This document shows positions 29,061 to 40,186 of a DNA stretch of 64,000 bases, piece by piece; positions within the stretch are counted from its first letter, which is position 1, and each line of letters opens with the position of its first letter. The DNA is from Neocallimastix lanati (nom. inval.) (taxonomy: Eukaryota > Neocallimastigomycota > Neocallimastigomycetes > Neocallimastigales > Neocallimastigaceae). The stretch lies in assembly GCA_016946835.1 (NCBI GenBank), contig JACVTC010000035.1, positions 511,001 through 575,000 on the forward strand. Reading direction: 5' to 3'. Both the position numbers and the translations under genes were made by a program. The notes below the pieces were generated by a model. That model did no database searches and had not been told where the DNA came from. It was given only the letters and a program-made list of their open reading frames with translations.

Positions 29061-29090
29061 ATGAAGGACTTCACTCGGAGTCCAATTCAT
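29051..29090 (+). promoter_or_regulatory. -1 ribosomal frameshift signal, element E
   Basis: Slippery A AAA AAC at 29051-29057 in gag frame, stop TAA immediately after. 8-nt spacer, stem GGACT 29066-29070 with AGTCC 29079-29083, loop TCACTCGG (8 nt). An outer stem ATGAA 29061-29065 with TTCAT 29086-29090 can extend it across an AA bulge. The -1 frame is open from 29048 to 29746 (pro). A AAA AAC is a known retroviral heptamer. Confidence 0.84.
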
Positions 29091-29746
29091 CAAAAAATGT
29101 AAAAACAATTTATTATAACTTTCCTTCATTTGATAACATCACAACCCAAAAACTACCTTCAACTTTTCTTTTATTCCATTGCTACATTCCAACAAGACTA
29201 CCAATTAATAATAATAAATTAAAAATTAAAAATAACCAAAAAATTACATCTGAATCTATGCTAGATTCTGGATCATTTTGTAATTTTATTACAAAAAATT
29301 TAGTTCAAAAACTAAATTTAAAAATTTATAATTTAAAAAATAAAATTTCAGTCAAAGGTATATCTGGTTCTACTACTAAGATAGATCAGTACGTTTGGCT
29401 AAAATTTCAAATAAAAATACAAAAGAATAAAAAATTTTATTTTAAAAATTACAATGAAAAATTTCTAATAACAAATTGCATACCAACTGATCTACTTTTT
29501 GGTAATCAATTCATGCGAAAATTCAAAATTCACTATAATTATGATAAGAATATATTATATTCTTACTTAAATTATTATTTTTCAAATAAAAATAACAAAA
29601 ATCCTAATAAATATTGCAAAAACAATTTATATCTACAGTCGATGAAAAATAAAATTTTAAAAAATTATTTACTTTTTAATAAATCAATAAAAAAATTTAA
29701 TTATAAAAATTTTTCAAAAAATTTAAAAAAAAAAAAAAAAATTTGA
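29057..29746 (+). CDS. Protease region of element E (pro, -1 frame)
   Basis: Reached by -1 frameshifting from gag; an internal ATG at 29258 lies just before the active site. Retropepsin motif MLDSGSFCNFITKNLV (DSG), then a GISGSTTKI flap-like region and LLFGNQFMRKF (the ILG[NM] equivalent of the second conserved block). The rest is K/N/Y-rich linker. The frame runs into a 17-A homopolymer (29725-29741) and stops at 29746, while RT continues in another frame. Removing one A would join the two frames, so this is one former or conditional PR-RT ORF. Confidence 0.85.
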   Translation, partial: LNEGLHSESNSSKNVKTIYYNFPSFDNITTQKLPSTFLLFHCYIPTRLPINNNKLKIKNNQKITSESMLDSGSFCNFITKNLVQKLNLKIYNLKNKISVKGISGSTTKIDQYVWLKFQIKIQKNKKFYFKNYNEKFLITNCIPTDLLFGNQFMRKFKIHYNYDKNILYSYLNYYFSNKNNKNPNKYCKNNLYLQSMKNKILKNYLLFNKSIKKFNYKNFSKNLKKKKKI

Positions 29747-32700
29747 TCAGAAGTTTAATTATAATAAAAAATTTTTTAATAAAAAACTTAATAACCTTAA
29801 CCTTAATAAATTTTCAAAATTTTGTGATAAATTTAATTATAAAAATTTTTTTAATAAAAATCATTATTTTATTAATAAATATAAATACTATTTCAAAAAA
29901 CAAAATAAATATTTAAAAAACAATTTTAATTTAAACAATGACTATAATTACAATTTTTTAATATATTCCTTCTTATCAAATAAAGGAATTAATAAAAATG
30001 ACAATGAAGATCCAAATATTGAAGATATTCCGCCTCAATATCGCGATCTATTTATTGTTTTTAGTAAAGCCGAAGCCGATAAACTTCCCCCACATCGTTT
30101 AACCGACTGCAAAATAGTGCTGGAGAAGGACGCTTCCCTTCACTATGGTCCAATCTATCCCTTAACCGAAGAGGAAAATAAAGTTTTGAAAGAATATATA
30201 AAAGAAAACCTAAAAAAAGGATTTATTAGACCATCTGAATCACCTGCAGGTTATCCAGTTCTATTCCAAAAGAAAAAAGATGGTACACTTCGGTTATGCG
30301 TAGACTATAGGAAGTTAAACGCTGTTACTATAAGAAACTCGTACCCCATACCTCTTATTAATGAAATTATTGAAAAGGTTAAAGGAGCAAAGTATTTTAC
30401 AAAATTAGATTTACGTTCAGCCTATAATTTAATCCGTATTAAGGAAGGGGATGAATACAAGACAGCTTTCAGAACTAAATATGGTCACTATGAATACTTA
30501 GTTATGCCATTTGGTTTAAAAAACGCACCAGCTACTTTTCAATCGTTTATTAATTCGGTACTAAGACCATATTTAGAAAAAAGTGTTATTCTTTATTTAG
30601 ACGATATTTTAATCTACTCCAAAGATTTAAAAGAACATCATAAACAAGTTAGGGAGGTTTTGCAAGCATTAATTAATAATAACTTATATGCAAAATTAGA
30701 AAAATGCGAATTTGATAAAGAGAAAGTTGAATTCCTTGGATATGTATTATCAGGTCAAGGTGTCACTACCGATCCGAAGAAAATAGAATCAATTAAAGAC
30801 TGGCCTCAACCAAATAACTTAAAGGACGTACAGAGGTTTTTAGGTCTTTGCAATTATTATAGAAGATTTGTTAAAGATTTTGCAAAAATTGCAAAACCTT
30901 TACATAATTTAACCAGAAAAAATATTAAATTTAATTGGAATAACAAATGTGAAGAATCATTCTCAGAATTAAAGAAAAGATTAACCAGTTCTCCAGTTTT
31001 ATTCCATCCGGATAATAATAAACCATTTATTGTTGAATGTGATGCAAGTAACTTTGCCCTTGGTGCTGTTTTATCACAAAAGGATGATAATAATAAATTA
31101 CATCCAGTTGCATATTTCTCAAGAAGCTTACAAGGTGCAGAAATTAATTATACTATTACAGACAAGGAGTTGTTAGCTATTAGAGAAGCCTTTTTGGCAT
31201 GGAGACATTTATTACTTGGTGCGAAATACAAAGTAACTGTTTATACTGATCATAGGAACTTATTATATACCCTTGGTGGTAAAATTGGTAATCAAAGGCA
31301 ACATAGATGGCATATGTTCTTCCAAGAATATAATTTTGAATTAATTTATAGACAAGGTTCCAATAATGGAAAACCTGATTCTCTTTCAAGAAGACCAGAT
31401 TATATAAAAAATAATGAAGAAACTAAAACCGAAAATATTCTTGACATAAAAAATGTAAAGGGAGTTCCATGTTTTATTGGTGTTGTTAGCGATCTTTTAG
31501 AAAGAATTATAGAAGCTACAAAAACAGATGCCACAGCTGATGATATTAGACTCTATTTTAGCCCACAGAATATTAAAAATGATATGTCCTATAAACCCTT
31601 TAGGAAAATGAATAAGTTCAAAATAAAGGATAATATTATATTATATAATAATTTAATTTATATTCCTGAAATTTTAAGATTAGAAATCTTAACTAAATAT
31701 CATGAAAAGCCTTCCGCTGGTCATCTTGGAATTAAAAGAACTCTTGAATTAATTACAAGAAACTTTTGGTGGCCCAAAATGCAAGATGATGTTATAAAAT
31801 TTGTCAATTCCTGTAAATGTTGTGCAAGAAACAAAATTAATAGACATAGGAAATATGGCTTTCTACAACCGTTGGAAACACCTGATAGACCTTGGAAATC
31901 TATAGAAGTTGACTTTTTATGTGGCCTCCCGGATTCAAAGGGATATACGGTAATAATGGTTGTAGTGGATCGTTTCTCTAAAATGATTCACTTAATACCT
32001 TTCAAACAAATTCCTGATGCAAAACAAACTGCCAAAGCATTTATGAATAATGTTTATAAATTACATGGCCTTCCTTATGATATGTATACAGATAGAGGTC
32101 CTCAGTTTACAAGTGCACTTTGGAAAGAATTCATGAAATTACTTAATATTAAATCCAAATTAGCTACAACAGATCATCATGAGACTGTTGGTCAAGTTGA
32201 GAGATGTAACTCCTTTATTGAACAGTATTTAAGAGCTTATTCAAGATCTTATTATCACGACGATTGGATTAATTGGATCTATCTTGCAGAGTTCGCTTAT
32301 AATAATTCAGTCAATGAATCTACAAAAGAAACACCTTTCTTTATTAACTATGGATTTCATCCATCTATGGACGAATATTTCTTACTACCCCAAGTTGATA
32401 CTAATAGTAAATTTATTAAAAATGTAAGTACAAGTTTTAATCATATTAAAGATGTCTTATTAAGATCTAAAGAATTATATAAAAATTATGCGGATAAGAA
32501 AAGGATGCCACCTCCTGTAATAAAAGAAGGTGACTTGGTTTGGATTCAAGCACCTCCTTCCTTAAATATTGAAGATTGTTCTAAACTCGCTCCTTGCAAA
32601 TATGGACCTTACAAGGTAATCGATGTTTTAGAGAATAATAATTATAAAATTGATCTTAAAAAGTCACCTTTTCCAAAACATCATCCAATCTTTCATATCT

Positions 32701-32963
32701 CTGAATTGGAACCTTATGTCCCAACTCCGCAAAAGTTTTTAAATAGAAGTTCGCACAATGAATCCATTAATGATATTATTGAAATTTCTGGATTTAGGAC
32801 AAACTACAAGAAAAACTGCTACGAATATAGAGTTAGATACAAATATAAAAGTTCAAGTAATTGGGTGCCTTCTTATGAAGTTGAAAATAATCCAAGGAAT
32901 CAAAGAATATATCAAGAATATTTAAAGAATAATAGAAAATTCACTTCTCTTTCTTATAATTAA
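29727..32963 (+). CDS. pol: Pol of element E (RT-RNase H-integrase-chromodomain)
   Basis: Open from 29727 to 32963; the first ORF-caller start is GTG 30117, but FSKAEADKLPPHR and more linker are encoded upstream in frame. RT: GPIYPLTEEE, LRLCVDYRKLNAVT, TKLDLRSAYN, MPFGLKNAPATFQ, YLDDILIYSK. RNase H: VECDASNFALGAVL and YTDHRNLLY. Integrase: HEKPSAGHLG...CKCCARNK finger, then VDFLCGLPDSKG, YTDRGPQFTS and TVGQVERCNSFIEQ (DDE). GPY/F motif KYGPYKVIDVL, HPIFHISELEPY, and a divergent chromodomain ending (IIEISGFRTNY...YRVRYKYKSSSNWVPSYEV). This is a Ty3 chromovirus, the clade where self-priming is known. Stop-free from the A-run to the end. Confidence 0.95.
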   Translation, partial: KKKKKFDQKFNYNKKFFNKKLNNLNLNKFSKFCDKFNYKNFFNKNHYFINKYKYYFKKQNKYLKNNFNLNNDYNYNFLIYSFLSNKGINKNDNEDPNIEDIPPQYRDLFIVFSKAEADKLPPHRLTDCKIVLEKDASLHYGPIYPLTEEENKVLKEYIKENLKKGFIRPSESPAGYPVLFQKKKDGTLRLCVDYRKLNAVTIRNSYPIPLINEIIEKVKGAKYFTKLDLRSAYNLIRIKEGDEYKTAFRTKYGHYEYLVMPFGLKNAPATFQSFINSVLRPYLEKSVILYLDDILIYSKDLKEHHKQVREVLQALINNNLYAKLEKCEFDKEKVEFLGYVLSGQGVTTDPKKIESIKDWPQPNNLKDVQRFLGLCNYYRRFVKDFAKIAKPLHNLTRKNIKFNWNNKCEESFSELKKRLTSSPVLFHPDNNKPFIVECDASNFALGAVLSQKDDNNKLHPVAYFSRSLQGAEINYTITDKELLAIREAFLAWRHLLLGAKYKVTVYTDHRNLLYTLGGKIGNQRQHRWHMFFQEYNFELIYRQGSNNGKPDSLSRRPDYIKNNEETKTENILDIKNVKGVPCFIGVVSDLLERIIEATKTDATADDIRLYFSPQNIKNDMSYKPFRKMNKFKIKDNIILYNNLIYIPEILRLEILTKYHEKPSAGHLGIKRTLELITRNFWWPKMQDDVIKFVNSCKCCARNKINRHRKYGFLQPLETPDRPWKSIEVDFLCGLPDSKGYTVIMVVVDRFSKMIHLIPFKQIPDAKQTAKAFMNNVYKLHGLPYDMYTDRGPQFTSALWKEFMKLLNIKSKLATTDHHETVGQVERCNSFIEQYLRAYSRSYYHDDWINWIYLAEFAYNNSVNESTKETPFFINYGFHPSMDEYFLLPQVDTNSKFIKNVSTSFNHIKDVLLRSKELYKNYADKKRMPPPVIKEGDLVWIQAPPSLNIEDCSKLAPCKYGPYKVIDVLENNNYKIDLKKSPFPKHHPIFHISELEPYVPTPQKFLNRSSHNESINDIIEISGFRTNYKKNCYEYRVRYKYKSSSNWVPSYEVENNPRNQRIYQEYLKNNRKFTSLSYN

Positions 32964-33491
32964 AAAAAAAAAAAAAATTATTATACTTTAGCTATAAATA
33001 GTATATTAAATAATAATAATATTTCAAAATTAAATTAGTTAATTTAAAATTTTACATTTCAAAATTTCAAAAATTTTTAAAAAATCGAAATTTAATAATA
33101 CTTTATTTATTTTTACATTATTATATTCATTAAATTATAAATTTTCACTATATTTAAAAATTTTCAATTTAATGCATAAAATTAAGATGAAATTTCAATT
33201 TCAATTTCAAAATTTCAATTTTACATTTTTTCAACGAAATTTTTAATAAAATTCACACCATTATATTTCTCGATATTTAATTTTATAACAAAATTTTAAT
33301 TTCAGTAAATTTTGACAATTTCGAAATTTCCATGAAATGGCCACTTGTAATGTGTTCTTTAAAGGACTCATGTGACCTTTTTACTTCAAAAAAAAAAAAA
33401 AAAAAAAAAAAATTTTTTAAAATATACAATTTTATAAATATAATAATTTCTTTATGTAACGTTACACAAAATCGTCTGGAATCCGATTTTT
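32964..33491 (+). other. 3' untranslated region of element E
   Basis: AT-rich, with repeated TTTCAATTTCAATTT motifs and an A-run near 33389-33411. A 64-aa ORF here has no recognisable domain. Confidence 0.6.
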
Positions 33492-33503
33492 GTGGAAGGG
33501 CGT
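33492..33503 (+). promoter_or_regulatory. Polypurine tract of element E
   Basis: GTGGAAGGGCGT just before the 3' LTR. Confidence 0.68.
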
Positions 33504-34238
33504 TGTCGAAATTACAACTGAATTAAATTTCAATTTCAATTAATTTCAATTAAAATTATTAAAAACAAAATAATTAATAAAAATTTATAATTCATTAATT
33601 ATTCTTTAAATTTTATTTATTTTATAATATTATAAGTTATTTGATCATCTTAGGACCAGCTTAGGCCTACTGATTCTAATGATATCATATTAAACTTAAA
33701 TATTATTAATAAATAAAATATTTATTAACATGAATCATTTGGTCATGTCATCCTTGATTCATAAATTAATGTTTATGTATTAATTTATGTTATATTGATT
33801 TAATTAATTATTAATTATTAATTACTATATTAAATATTTAAATTTAATATTATATTATATATATTAGCTAATATATTAGATTAAAAAATATAATTTATTT
33901 ATATTAAACATATTCTTATACTAAATATTATTATTATCAACTTTATATTATTATTATCAATATTCTCAAACCTACAAAGTATAAAAAGAAAATTCAAATT
34001 TATCTTTTTGTCCTTTGTAAGGTTATAGTTAACCTATTATAATATAACTATATATTTTTATTAATAAATAAAAATTTTTATCATATCAAACCAATTATTA
34101 GTTTTAATTAAGTGTTAAATTAACAAATTTAACTTTATAACTCTTTTATTTTAGTAATTTACTTATATCTATATAGTTATATTATATAGATATATCAACC
34201 TGATTCCTCGTTAAATTCAACCTGTTTACTTTTTAACA
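33504..34238 (+). repeat. 3' LTR of element E
   Basis: 735 bp; same sequence as 27212-27946 as far as compared by eye. Followed by TAAAT, the second target-duplication copy. Confidence 0.94.
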
Positions 34239-34243
34239 TAAAT

Positions 34244-35700
34244 GTAATGTAATGTAAATTATTGTGGATAAAAATGTTTTCCAAATTTTTAATATAAATT
34301 TAAATGTATTCCAAATTATTAATTTAAATAATTTTCTCAAAAATTTATGACTAAATTATTTGGAGAATTTACGTAACAATTACTCAGTTGAATCACGAAA
34401 CTTCATAAATTAAAAAATAATTAGTCATTAATTAGTTAAATTAAAATAATTAAAGGAATATTGCCTTTTCCGTTTGTTTACAAAAACTTGCCGTTTTGTT
34501 TACTTGTCTTTTAAATTATAGAAATTCTAAAAATAAAAATAGCAAGTTGTGGTTTAGTAAATTGGTTTTCACAACTTGGCAAAATTTAAATTAAATATAT
34601 GGATAGAATATATTTAATCATATAATTAATGAATTAAACTCTAAATTTTCTTCATAGAAAATTTTAGAAAAATTAGATAGTTTTAAATAGGATTTATATT
34701 AAAATAATTCATAACATTTCATGTAATTTATTAAATAATGTAATTGATAATATAAAATAATATGTTTATGTAATTTATTAAAATTTATTTTGATTTAAAA
34801 CTTTATTTTGAAAAAGTATAAAAAGAGTTAATTTTTCAACTATTGAACGATAGTTGGAAAATCGTATAGAATAGGAAAATTTAAATTTTATTATTAGTTT
34901 CGTAACTATTATTAGAATAGTTACTTTCTTATAAAACAATTATATTATAATTTGTAAAATCTTAACTGCTAGTGGGAACTCCGGAAAGGACCCTGCGTTA
35001 CCCAGTTAAGTGGTTGTTGAAAATTAGTTAATAAATAAAATAAATAAATAAAAGAAATTAAAAAAGAAAATAATTAATTAAATAATAGAGGTTTAAGATA
35101 TAGTGTTATTAGTGTAGTAAAGTTAGTTTAGAATAGCCACAAACCTAGACTTGATAAGTATTTTATTTTACATTCAAAAGTTAAATAAATATAATAAATA
35201 TTAATTACAAAGGTTCAAATTCACCATAATAAGAGTATAAATAGATAATAATAAATTAATTTAATAAATAAAACAAAAATTAATAAATTATACAGAAATA
35301 AATAACTGTAATAATAATGAAAGATTATATTAAAATATATATTATAGATATATTATTGATAATATAAAATATAAAAAAATAGTTAACAATAATAAAAATA
35401 ATTATTATAAAAAAAATTAATATAATTTATAGAACATTGATAATTATAAAAACAAAAACAAAAACAAAAAAACAAAAAAACAAAAAACTAATAATGGACT
35501 TATTCATTATTAATCTCACCAAAAAATCCTAATAACAATATAAATAATTGTAATAATTAAAATAATCATATTATTAAAGTAATTTTTATAATAAATAATA
35601 TAAAAAATAAATAATAAAGATTTTAAATATAGAGTATAGATTAAATTAAAATCAAATAAATAATAGAAATTTTAAATGCAAAATATAGATTGAATAAAAT
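34244..35700. other. AT-rich stretch with one structured island
   Basis: No ORF of substance. A TATA-like TATAAAAA lies near 34817, an inverted pair around AACTATTGAACGATAGTT near 34838, and a compact GC-richer hairpin at 34961-35010. It could be part of an old LTR, but no second copy is in the window. Confidence 0.5.
34961..35010 (+). other. Compact nested hairpin of unknown role
   Basis: Outer stem CTTAACTG (34961-34968) with CAGTTAAG (35003-35010), 8 bp. Inside lie GGG...CCC and TCC-GGAAA-GGA. It is GC-rich within very AT-rich DNA. No ribozyme core was recognised. Confidence 0.5.
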
Positions 35701-38150
35701 GAAATAAATACAGATTGAATAAAATAAATTAAAGCAAATTAAAAAAAAATAAATAGTAGAATATTAAATATAAAGTATAGATGGAATAAAATAAAATAAA
35801 ATAAATAGTAGAATATTAAATATAAAGTATAGATGGAATAAAATAAAATAAAATAAATAGTAGAATATTAAATATAAAGTACAGATTGAATAAAATAAAA
35901 TAAATAGTAGAATATTAAATATAAAGTACAGATTGAATAAAATAAAATAAAATAAAATAAAATAAAATAAAATAAAATAAAATAAAATAAAATAAAATAA
36001 AATAAAATAAAATAAAATAAAATAAAATAAAATAAAATAAAATAAAATAAAATAAAATAAAATAAAATAAAATAAAATAAAATAAAATAAAATAAAATAA
36101 AATAAAATAAAATAAAATAAAATAAAATAAAATAAAATAAAATAAAATAAAATAAAATAAAATAAATAATTGACTTTAAATATAATGTACAGATTGAATA
36201 AAATAAAATAAAATAAAATAAAATAAAATAAAATAAAATAAAATAAAATAAAATAAAATAAAATAAAATAAAATAAAATAAAATAAAATAAAATAAAATA
36301 AAATAAAATAAAATAAAATAAAATAAAATAAAATAAAATAAAATAAAATAAAATAAAATAAAATAAAATAAAATAAAATAAAATAAAATAAAATAAAATA
36401 AAATAAAATAAAATAAAATAAAATAAAATAAAATAAAATAAAATAAAATAAATAATTGACTTTAAATATAATGTACAGATTGAATAAAATAAAATAAAAT
36501 AAAATAAAATAAAATAAAATAAAATAAAATAAAATAAAATAAAATAAAATAAAATAAAATAAAATAAAATAAATTAAAATAAATAGTAGAAATATGAATA
36601 TAAAGTACAGATTGAATAAAATAAAATAAAATAAAATAAAATAAAATAAAATAAAATAAAATAAAATAAAATAAAATAAAATAAAATAAAATAAAATAAA
36701 ATAAAATAAAATAAATTAAAATAAATAGTAGAAATATGAATATAAAGTACAGATTGAATAAAATAAAATAAAATAAAATAAAATAAAATAAAATAAAATA
36801 AAATAAAATAAAATAAAATAAAATAAAATAAAATAAAATAAATAGTAGAAATATGAATATAAAGTACAGATTGAATAAAATAAAATAAAATAAAATAAAA
36901 TAAAATAAAATAAAATAAAATAAAATAAAATAAAATAAATTAAAATAAATAGTAGAAATATGAATATAAAGTACAGATTGAATAAAATAAAATAAAATAA
37001 AATAAAATAAAATAAAATAAAATAAAATAAAATAAAATAAAATAAAATAAAATAAAATAAAATAAAATAAAATAAAATAAAATAAAATAAAATAAAATAA
37101 AATAAAATAAAATAAAATAAAATAAAATAAAATAAAATAAAATAAAATAAAATAAAATAAAATAAAATAAAATAAAATAAAATAAAATAAAATAAAATAA
37201 AATAAAATAAAATAAAATAAAATAAAATAAAATAAAATAAAATAAAATAAAATAAAATAAAATAAAATAAAATAAAATAAAATAAATAATTGACTTTAAA
37301 TATAATGTACAGATTGAATAAAATAAAATAAAATAAAATAAAATAAAATAAAATAAAATAAATAATTGACTTTAAATATAATGTACAGATTGAATAAAAT
37401 AAAATAAAATAAAATAAAATAAAATAAAATAAAATAAATAATTGACTTTAAATATAATGTACAGATTGAATAAAATAAAATAAAATAAAATAAAATAAAA
37501 TAAAATAAAATAAAATAAAATAAAATAAAATAAAATAAAATAAAATAAATTAAAATAAATAGTAGAAATATGAATATAAAGTACAGATTGAATAAAATAA
37601 AATAAAATAAAATAAAATAAAATAAAATAAAATAAAATAAAATAAAATAAAATAAAATAAAATAAAATAAATTAAAATAAATAGTAGAAATATGAATATA
37701 AAGTACAGATTGAATAAAATAAAATAAAATAAAATAAAATAAAATAAAATAAAATAAAATAAAATAAAATAAAATAAAATAAAATAAAATAAAATAAATA
37801 GTAGAAATATGAATATAAAGTACAGATTGAATAAAATAAAATAAAATAAAATAAAATAAAATAAAATAAAATAAAATAAAATAAAATAAAATAAATTAAA
37901 ATAAATAGTAGAAATATGAATATAAAGTACAGATTGAATAAAATAAAATAAAATAAAATAAAATAAAATAAAATAAAATAAAATAAAATAAAATAAAATA
38001 AAATAAAATAAAATAAAATAAAATAAAATAAAATAAAATAAAATAAAATAAAATAAAATAAAATAAAATAAAATAAAATAAAATAAAATAAAATAAAATA
38101 AAATAAAATAAAATAAAATAAAATAAAATAAAATAAAATAAAAGAATAAA
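35700..38150 (+). repeat. (AAAAT)n satellite array with higher-order spacers
   Basis: Pentamer AAAAT tracts, up to about 300 bp, are interrupted by short spacers. Type 1 is TAGTAGAAATATGAATATAA + AGTACAGATTGAAT. Type 2 is TAATTGACTTTAAATATAAT + GTACAGATTGAAT. Spacer order from 36168 is 2,2,1,1,1,1,2,2,2,1,1,1,1. A more divergent form (AGAATATTAAATATAAAGTA) starts the array. The related array at 60650-62065 is in the opposite orientation. Confidence 0.92.
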
Positions 38151-38159
38151 AGAAATAAA

Positions 38160-40138
38160 AGAATATTAATTTATATGAATATTCTAAATATTCTATATAA
38201 TGTTTATTTCATTTTTTTATAATAACAAATTTTTTAAATTTGTTATTATGAGAAGCGGTCTATATCTAATTATGATTTCTTTAAAAAAAAATAATTAGTT
38301 AATTGTTAATATTTATTAAATTTAATTAATATACCATGAGGAAAAATATATAATAAAAATAATCATTAAAATAATTAAAATAAATAAGTTCCAAGAAAAT
38401 AAATGAAAATAATTATTAAATAAAATATTAAAGATAAAATAATAAACAAATCAAACATATTGTATTTAAAATAAAGTTTATTAAAGTTTATTATATATTA
38501 TTTTATATATGGAAGTAATATCAATAATAAGACTAATAAGAATTACTGATAATAAATATTTATTATTACTTTTATAATAATAATAATAATAATAATAAAA
38601 AAAGCAGGAAATAACTATATTAATATATATATATATATTTTTTAAATATAGAGAAAATATAATTAGATATAGTCCATTCTATATATAATATATATATATT
38701 AAGAAAATAGTAATATTATCAATATTTATAAAATATTTAATATAATTAATACACTATGAGTAAAAAAATAGGTATTATATTAATTTTGATTATTTTTTTT
38801 TAATAGAAGCTTAAAGCATTTATATGATAATAAATCACATATATATATATATATATATATTTTTTTTTTTTTTCTTGCTTAAATATTGAAATGTCTAACA
38901 TTTCGTTCTATAGGATAATGGTAATAAATTAATTTTTATTTAAAAAATTAAAATATTTAACCGTTCTTCTTTTATATAAAATAATAGTAAATAAATTAAA
39001 TTTGCTCAATAAATTAATATTCTTATTAATATTATATCTATTATTTTATATAAAGTTTCATTTTTTTATGTTTGGGCTATTATTATTAAGGAATCATTTT
39101 AATATTAATATTGAAATTACTAATATTTAATTAATAATTACTTTTAGCTACTTACGAAGGAAAAAAATTTTATTTATTTATTTATTATTATTATTATTAT
39201 TTAATAACTACATATATTTCTATTTATATAAATTATTGGAATAGTTTCTACTATTTTTTGTAGTATATTGATTAATAATAATTGGAATAATAATTAACTA
39301 TTTTTTTATTAATATATAGCTAAACAATTTTTAAAAATGAAAATTATTTAAATAAATATAAAATTATTCCAAGTTCATTAAAAATTATTTAAATAAACAT
39401 AATTTATTTATTAATTTAAAATTAGTTTGATTAATAAAATATTGAAAATAATAATTTAATGATATTTAAAAAATTTACATAATAATTAATATTCTTTTTT
39501 TTTTTTTTTTATATTTAATATAATATAAAAATTGAAGTAACAAAATAATACAATAAAATGATATTATGTAGTATAATATAACTAAAGCCACATATTTTAT
39601 ATATCACGTGAAAATTGGAGTAATGCAACCTCTCAATGTTTAACATGTCAGTGTTATATAAGCACTATGAACATTATGCATAACATATAAAATATACTAC
39701 ATAAAGCATCATTAATATAACCTTATTCTGCAAATTTTATAATTACATTTTAAATAATATTTTCCTTGTTGATCTAAAAATAATATATATATTATTAATA
39801 TATAATAAATATATAATATATGCATATAAATAGTGTATCATTTTTCATATTCTTTGAATCCACAACATTGAACAATTATTAATTATATTAATTATTTTAA
39901 TATAATATAATAGTATTGAAGTTATTATTATATTAAATTAGAAATGGGTTGTAATTATAAAAATTAAATTTTAATATTGATAAAATAATTTATATGTTAT
40001 TATTGTATAATTAGTTATTAATTTTATTTTAATAATTGAATTAATTTTGGTATTGGCATTAGATAATTAATAAAAAAATATTAACAACAAAAAAAAAAAT
40101 TAGTAATAACTATTAAGTTATTAGATAATTGATTTTAC

Positions 40139-40186
<48 letters not shown>

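Larger units (their letters stand above)
27212..34238 (+). mobile_element. Complete Ty3/gypsy chromovirus E
   Basis: 7.0 kb with two 735-bp LTRs that look identical (27212-27946, 33504-34238; TGTCGAAATT...TTTTTAACA) and a perfect 5-bp target duplication TAAAT (27207-27211, 34239-34243). Order: gag, -1 frameshift signal, pro, a frame break at a 17-A run, RT-RH-IN-chromodomain. The element is very young by its LTRs, although one indel-type break sits in the homopolymer. Confidence 0.95.

Noticed and set aside
35930-38150. Regular repeat-spacer pattern that could suggest a CRISPR array
   Set aside because: The 'repeats' are simple AAAAT tracts of variable length and the 'spacers' are two recurring sequences, not unique ones; the genome is eukaryotic.
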